A stretch of DNA of 9,075 nucleotides from an uncultured Bacteroidales bacterium (GTDB lineage Bacteria > Bacteroidota > Bacteroidia > Bacteroidales > UBA932), in NCBI GenBank assembly GCA_937900465.1, contig CALCEJ010000041.1, positions 1-9,075 of the forward strand, in the 5' to 3' direction. Shown here piece by piece: positions 5,963 through 9,075 of the stretch (position 1 is its first letter; the number at the start of each line of letters is the position of its first letter). The notes beneath the pieces are model-generated. The model made no database searches, was not told the origin of the DNA, and saw only the letters and a program-made list of their open reading frames with translations. The position numbers and the translations under genes were made by a program.

Positions 5963-7032
5963 ACTTTGACATAATAGCGGAGATCGCTTTCAAAGGCGTT
6001 TCCGGACAGTATAGCCGCGAGGTCACGGATCACAAGGTCCGGCCTTGCGGCTCCGCTTTCCCAGAAGTCGTTGCCTCCTCCCTCGGTCACTCTTTTGGTA
6101 TTGTTCCATACGGCGCCTTCCCTCAGGACCGGAAAGCTTCTGAACAGGGGACCGCAGCTCTTTATGTCGCTGAGAGTTCTGCACCAGCCGGTATTGAGCC
6201 AAAAGTCCGCTTCCTTGGAGAGGGCATAGGCTTCCTCCGTAGAAATTACTCCTGAGCGGATTTCCCCCTCCTTGCTGCCAAGGACCGTCCCTCCGGCGTC
6301 TTCTATGAGCTTTGTGATGTAGTTGTTCCCTCCGGGGATGAACCACTGGTCCGCATACGGGATGTTGATAAGGACCTTTATGGGCTTTCCGGATGATTTT
6401 GAGGCGGTTTCAAGGTAGGGCTTTCCGGACGCCCTGGACGCCTTGGCGGCGGTTTCAAGGTAGCTGTCCCGGATTGCGGCGAAAGCGCTGTCCGCTTTCT
6501 CCCGTCGCCCTGTCAGGGCCCCCATCATCTTAACGTATTCCGCCCTTGCAAGCGGGTGTTTTTCAAGGTGTTCCCATAAGAGCACGACCCTTATTCCCAG
6601 ATTCCTCAGCCGCTCGACATAGGCAGGAGTCATTGATGAAACGGCATACGTCAGTACGATATCCGGTTTGAGGGAGAGGATTGACTCGTAATCCGGTGCT
6701 GCCTCATACCCGACCTCCTTCGCCCCGCGGACGCTCTCCGTCATCACGAATCCCTTGCCGGAAACTCCGCTTACAAAGCCGCCGGCGCCTATCTCATCCA
6801 ACATGCCGATATATGAAGAGCTCATCGCAACGATGCTCTCCGCGGGTTTTGATGTGATTACGGTATCTGCGGTTCCGTCGTAGGGGGAGATGATAACGAT
6901 GGAACTGTCCTGAAGGTCGAACCATTCTGCGTATTCCATGGACCCGGATTCCGGGCCCATATCCGCCCGCGGGCTCCCGCACGAAGCGAAGGCGAGCACC
7001 GTCAGGAACAATGCTGCAAGGGACTTCTTCAT
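5950..7032 (-). CDS. ABC transporter substrate-binding lipoprotein, siderophore/cobalamin (BtuF/FepB-like) family
   Basis: A 360-residue class III periplasmic binding protein (PF01497 type), expected to capture an iron chelate, haem or corrinoid for an ABC importer. The signal peptide ends FASCGS, so C18 is probably lipidated. Lobe 1 includes KPAESIVAMSSSYIGMLDEI (62-81) and DYESILSLKPDIVLTY (114-129). The inter-lobe helix spans about 170-200. Lobe 2 begins at KVLINIPYADQWFIPGGNNY (219-238). The end carries the signature GGGNDFWESGAARPDLVIRDLAAIL (318-341), which recurs in Bacteroidota members, though substrate specificity cannot be read from it. Residues 191-205 and 206-217 are a tandem duplication before lobe 2. 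The ATG overlaps the stop of the upstream flavoprotein as ATGA, implying translational coupling. No permease, ATPase or TonB receptor lies nearby, so it may serve a distant importer. Confidence 0.88.
   Translation of the reverse strand: MKKSLAALFLTVLAFASCGSPRADMGPESGSMEYAEWFDLQDSSIVIISPYDGTADTVITSKPAESIVAMSSSYIGMLDEIGAGGFVSGVSGKGFVMTESVRGAKEVGYEAAPDYESILSLKPDIVLTYAVSSMTPAYVERLRNLGIRVVLLWEHLEKHPLARAEYVKMMGALTGRREKADSAFAAIRDSYLETAAKASRASGKPYLETASKSSGKPIKVLINIPYADQWFIPGGNNYITKLIEDAGGTVLGSKEGEIRSGVISTEEAYALSKEADFWLNTGWCRTLSDIKSCGPLFRSFPVLREGAVWNNTKRVTEGGGNDFWESGAARPDLVIRDLAAILSGNAFESDLRYYVKVYSD
6382..6462 (-). repeat. Imperfect in-frame tandem duplication within the substrate-binding protein gene
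   Basis: Two adjacent units, 6382-6417 (36 nt) and 6418-6462 (45 nt), share an identical 12-nt end (GGGCTTTCCGGA on the plus strand) and an identical 15-nt end (GGCGGTTTCAAGGTA). The middle diverges, and the longer unit has 9 extra nt. They encode YLETAAKASRASGKP and YLETASKSSGKP. Both lengths are multiples of three, so the frame is kept. Confidence 0.88.
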
Positions 7033-8474
7033 AGAGAGGCAGCAGCGGACTGTCCGGCAAGCATTCCCGTAGAGAATGCCGCCTGGAGGTTGTATCCTCC
7101 GGTATCGCAGTCCATATCGAGGACTTCCCCGGCGAAATACATTCCGGGGACTTTCCTGGATTCCATGGTCTTTGCGGAAACCTCCTTTGTGGATACGCCT
7201 CCGGCTGTAATGACAGCCCTTTCAAAGCCCACGAAGCCTTCGATGTCGAATCTCCAGTCTTTGAGGTAGGATGCAAGGGTGTCTACGCTTACCCGGGGGT
7301 TCATCTTCAGGAATGCTCCGGTTATATTCCATGGGATAAGTTTTCCGAGCATAATACGGAACAGTTTCTGGAAAGGCTGGCCCTTGCTGCGGGGATCTGT
7401 GATGACCTGCTGCCACTTTTCGTGGACATCGACATCCAGCTTTTCGAGTTCCACCGCGGGCTTCATATCGATGCTGACGCTGACTTTCTGGCCGTTTTCG
7501 AGGGCGATGACCGCCTTCCGGCTGACCCGAAAGCCGATGGCGCCTTCGAGGCCCCCGTCGGTGAATTCAAGGTCTCCGAATTCGGATTTCACGAGGTCTC
7601 CGTTGATGAAAAGGGAGATGGCGACATTGTCAAGGTTGTTCCCGCAGAGCATCTCTCCGAGGGGAGACAGGGGAGTAATCCTTTCGATATGCTTCCCGAA
7701 GGAAGGATAGTGGGAGGGAAGGGGCAGGGGTTTCCTTTCAACTTTCTTTCCGTATGCCGTACGTCCGCGGAAGGCTTCCCTTATGTCCTCTGTGAGGGGA
7801 TTTTTCCCAAGGTCTTTGTACCCCTTCGGAACTATCGCCGTCAGCGAAGGGAAAAGGGGAGTAACCGTATGGCCAGTCTCCGAGGCCCATTTCATGCCGT
7901 CACCGGTAGATCCGGTCCCGGGATAGGAAAGGCCTCCGGTTGCGATAATGAGTTTCCCGCAGGAGTATTTCTCCGGCTCAATTACGGTCTCGAATTTCTT
8001 AACCGTGGTAACGACGCAGTCGAGGCTGAAGCCCCTCGGGGTGACGGAGACGGATTTTACTTCACATCCGGTTACGACCTTGACGCCGGCAAGAGTGCAG
8101 GTCCTCAGCAGAGTGTCCACGACATCTCCTGCCATATGGCTTTCCGGGAAAGCCCTGTCCCCGTGCTCCACGACGCACCTCAGACCGTTCTCTTTCATAA
8201 GGGCGAGAAGGTTTTCAGGGGTAAAGTTGTGGAAGGACGGGCTGAGGAACTGGCTGTCTGTTGCGACGTGTTCCTTCCACTCATCCCAGGCTTTGACGTT
8301 TGTGAGGTTGCATCGGCCCTTGCCGGTAAGCATGACTTTGCGTCCAACCTTGGGCATTTTCTCAAGTACGGTAACGGTGCCTCCGTTTTCCATTCTGGAC
8401 AGTGCGTCGGCCGCGCCGATGGCGGCCATAAGTCCGGAGGCTCCTCCTCCTACAACAATAATGTCAGATCTCAT
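7029..8474 (-). CDS. BaiN/RdsA (HI0933/YhiN-like) family FAD-dependent oxidoreductase
   Basis: A 481-residue cytosolic flavoprotein of the PF03486 family. The N-terminus is a Rossmann FAD site, IIVVGGGASGLMAA (G9-x-G11-x2-G14), with E38 at the end of the second strand. The family hallmark EKMPKVGRKVMLTGKGRCNLTN covers 38-59. A second dinucleotide-fold motif, ATGGLSYPGTGSTGDG, is at 178-193. The C-terminal FAD contact region is YFAGEVLDMDCDTGGYNLQA (446-465). As I recall, members have been linked to bile-acid 7-dehydroxylation (BaiN) and, for E. coli YhiN/RdsA, to dihydrouridine formation in 23S rRNA; which activity applies here cannot be decided from sequence. The protein is longer than the roughly 400 residues usual for the family because of extra residues at about 222-277. 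It starts at 8474 behind a TAAATTTG -7 element and is the first gene of a two-gene operon. Confidence 0.9.
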   Translation of the reverse strand: MRSDIIVVGGGASGLMAAIGAADALSRMENGGTVTVLEKMPKVGRKVMLTGKGRCNLTNVKAWDEWKEHVATDSQFLSPSFHNFTPENLLALMKENGLRCVVEHGDRAFPESHMAGDVVDTLLRTCTLAGVKVVTGCEVKSVSVTPRGFSLDCVVTTVKKFETVIEPEKYSCGKLIIATGGLSYPGTGSTGDGMKWASETGHTVTPLFPSLTAIVPKGYKDLGKNPLTEDIREAFRGRTAYGKKVERKPLPLPSHYPSFGKHIERITPLSPLGEMLCGNNLDNVAISLFINGDLVKSEFGDLEFTDGGLEGAIGFRVSRKAVIALENGQKVSVSIDMKPAVELEKLDVDVHEKWQQVITDPRSKGQPFQKLFRIMLGKLIPWNITGAFLKMNPRVSVDTLASYLKDWRFDIEGFVGFERAVITAGGVSTKEVSAKTMESRKVPGMYFAGEVLDMDCDTGGYNLQAAFSTGMLAGQSAAASL

Positions 8475-8492
8475 CCCGGTGCGTTTAATTGT

Positions 8493-8525
8493 TTTGCAAA
8501 TTTACGAAAATTATTCTTATCTTTG
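8493..8525 (+). promoter_or_regulatory. Promoter of tRNA-Thr: TTTG -33 box and TATCTTTG -7 box
   Basis: TTTG at 8493-8496 and TATCTTTG at 8518-8525 are separated by 21 bp, matching the Bacteroidota sigma consensus TTTG-N19-21-TAnnTTTG. This is the most complete promoter in the window. Transcription would begin around 8531-8533, leaving a roughly 20-nt 5' leader before the tRNA. Confidence 0.75.
8497..8504 (-). promoter_or_regulatory. Candidate -7 element for the flavoprotein/substrate-binding protein operon
   Basis: Plus-strand CAAATTTA reads TAAATTTG on the minus strand, an exact TAnnTTTG match. It sits 22 nt before the ATG at 8474, predicting a short leader of about 15 nt. No -33 TTTG is seen at the usual spacing. 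It directly abuts the -33 box of the divergent tRNA promoter. Confidence 0.5.
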
Positions 8526-8551
8526 CAGTCCCGTTACAAGAGAACGGTCAA

Positions 8552-8624
8552 GCCACTTTAGCTCAGTCGGTAGAGCAGCGCATTCGTAACGCGCAGGTCG
8601 TCAGTTCGAATCTGATGAGTGGCT
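8552..8624 (+). tRNA. tRNA-Thr (anticodon CGT)
   Basis: A 73-nt cloverleaf can be folded by hand. The acceptor stem is GCCACTT/GAGTGGC with a T7-G66 wobble. The D arm is GCTC/GAGC with G18G19. The anticodon stem is GCGCA/CGCGC and the loop is TTCGTAA, giving anticodon CGT at 8585-8587, which reads ACG (Thr). The variable loop is AGGTC. The T arm is GTCAG/CTGAT with loop TTCGAAT. The discriminator is T and the CCA tail is not encoded, so it must be added enzymatically. Pair 31-39 (8582 and 8590) is A-C, a mismatch next to the anticodon loop; every other stem position pairs. Confidence 0.95.
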
Positions 8625-8626
8625 CA

Positions 8627-8660
8627 AAAAAGGTGATCGATGGAAATCGGTCACCTTTTT
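8627..8660. terminator. Bidirectional intrinsic terminator between tRNA-Thr and the phospho-sugar mutase gene
   Basis: AAAAAGGTGATCGA (8627-8640) pairs with TCGGTCACCTTTTT (8647-8660) across the 6-nt loop TGGAAA. The 14-bp stem has one T-G wobble. The T-run on the plus strand ends the tRNA transcript 2 nt after the mature 3' end. The A-run at 8626-8631 provides Us for the minus-strand mutase transcript, whose stop is 23 nt away. Confidence 0.88.
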
Positions 8661-8682
8661 AGCATTTTGATGTTTTACGGAA

Positions 8683-9075
8683 CTACTTGATAAACTGCGT
8701 CTTGAGGGATTCAATTTTTCTTGGGGCTTCATCTCCTTTGGCTCCGAAGTAGAACTTGATTTTCGGCTCCGTGCCGGAAGGACGGACTGATACAACGTCG
8801 CCGTCTTCATTGAAGAATTGAAGAACATTAGACTTCGGGAGTCCGGTCTTTTCAGGCTCAAGATAGTCAATGATTTTAACCACCTTCTTACCGGCAATCT
8901 CTTTAGGTGGCTCTTGACGGTAGTCTGACATTATCTTCTGAATCTCCTCTGCGCCGGTCTTACCCTTGCGGACGATATAGACCATTTTCTCGACGTAGAG
9001 GCCGTATTCCTTGTAAATCTTCTGCATGAGGCCATAGAGCGTCAGCCCCTGCTCTGCTGCCCATGCTGCGCACTC
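8683..9075 (-). CDS. Phospho-sugar mutase (phosphoglucomutase/phosphomannomutase family), C-terminal part
   Basis: The frame is open from the right edge to a TAG at 8683-8685, showing the last 130 residues. It extends upstream of the internal Met at 9027 (preceding residues ECAAWAAEQGLTLYGL), so the gene is truncated by the window and does not start there. The phosphate-binding loop of domain 4, SVRPSGTEPKIKFYF, is intact and identifies the alpha-D-phosphohexomutase family, which interconverts hexose-1- and hexose-6-phosphates. The segment KGKTGAEEIQKIM followed by EIAGKKVVKIIDYLEPEKTG matches the larger, roughly 580-residue bacterial and eukaryote-like PGM group common in Bacteroidota rather than the shorter AlgC/GlmM types (recall, not a search). 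Glucose, mannose or a mixed specificity cannot be told from this end. The catalytic serine loop lies outside the window. The gene ends in the terminator shared with tRNA-Thr. Confidence 0.92.
   Translation of the reverse strand, partial: ECAAWAAEQGLTLYGLMQKIYKEYGLYVEKMVYIVRKGKTGAEEIQKIMSDYRQEPPKEIAGKKVVKIIDYLEPEKTGLPKSNVLQFFNEDGDVVSVRPSGTEPKIKFYFGAKGDEAPRKIESLKTQFIK

Noticed and set aside
7422..8561. Long plus-strand open frame of 379 codons opposite the flavoprotein gene
   Set aside because: It lies antisense to a well-supported flavoprotein with intact FAD motifs and has no recognisable domain. Its length is explained by the codon bias of the opposite gene, and it runs through the operon promoter and into the tRNA gene.
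1..9075. CRISPR array, mobile element, toxin-antitoxin or defence island
   Set aside because: No spaced direct repeats, transposase, integrase, nuclease or toxin-like small gene pair was seen. Coding density and gene types are those of a normal core chromosome region.

Overview
This window reads as an ordinary chromosomal segment of a Bacteroidales-type Bacteroidota with moderately high GC content. The assignment rests on several things seen together: TAnnTTTG-type -7 promoter elements in front of several genes, little Shine-Dalgarno signal, three lipoproteins with a Cys near residue 20, a DUF1573 protein with the CGCT motif, a topoisomerase IV B subunit with the RFKGLGEISSEEF and YMGVNTSERQKF forms I associate with the phylum, and a phospho-sugar mutase of Bacteroidota type. 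I cannot name the genus. I see no CRISPR array, insertion sequence, phage gene or integration site.

Layout, left to right. The minus-strand pair at 1-2244 is topoisomerase IV subunit B (parE) followed 5 nt later by an unrecognised protein that runs off the window. Divergent from parE is a plus-strand lipoprotein gene (2345-3262) made of two copies of a roughly 110-residue unit. It converges on a minus-strand DUF1573 protein (3259-4377); both stop codons lie in one TTAA. Divergent from that is a short 2[4Fe-4S] ferredoxin (4438-4611) with a strong terminator, then a VWA-domain lipoprotein (4727-5962). The VWA gene runs 13 nt into the end of a minus-strand operon: a BaiN/RdsA-type flavoprotein (7029-8474) coupled by an ATGA overlap to a siderophore/cobalamin-type substrate-binding lipoprotein (5950-7032). 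Divergent from the operon is a tRNA-Thr(CGT) gene (8552-8624). It shares a bidirectional terminator with the 3' end of a phospho-sugar mutase gene (8683-9075) entering from the right.

How the genes relate. Most are separate one- or two-gene units: DNA topology (parE), electron transfer (ferredoxin), translation (tRNA-Thr), central sugar-phosphate metabolism (mutase) and envelope proteins (three lipoproteins and the DUF1573 protein). The only tightly coupled pair is the flavoprotein plus the substrate-binding protein. No ABC permease, ATPase or TonB-dependent receptor is in view.

I found no convincing new multi-gene system. The points most worth a second look are an in-frame tandem duplication in the substrate-binding protein, an A-C mismatch closing the anticodon loop of the tRNA, a roughly 50-residue insertion in the flavoprotein, the duplicated-domain lipoprotein, and compact divergent and convergent gene junctions.
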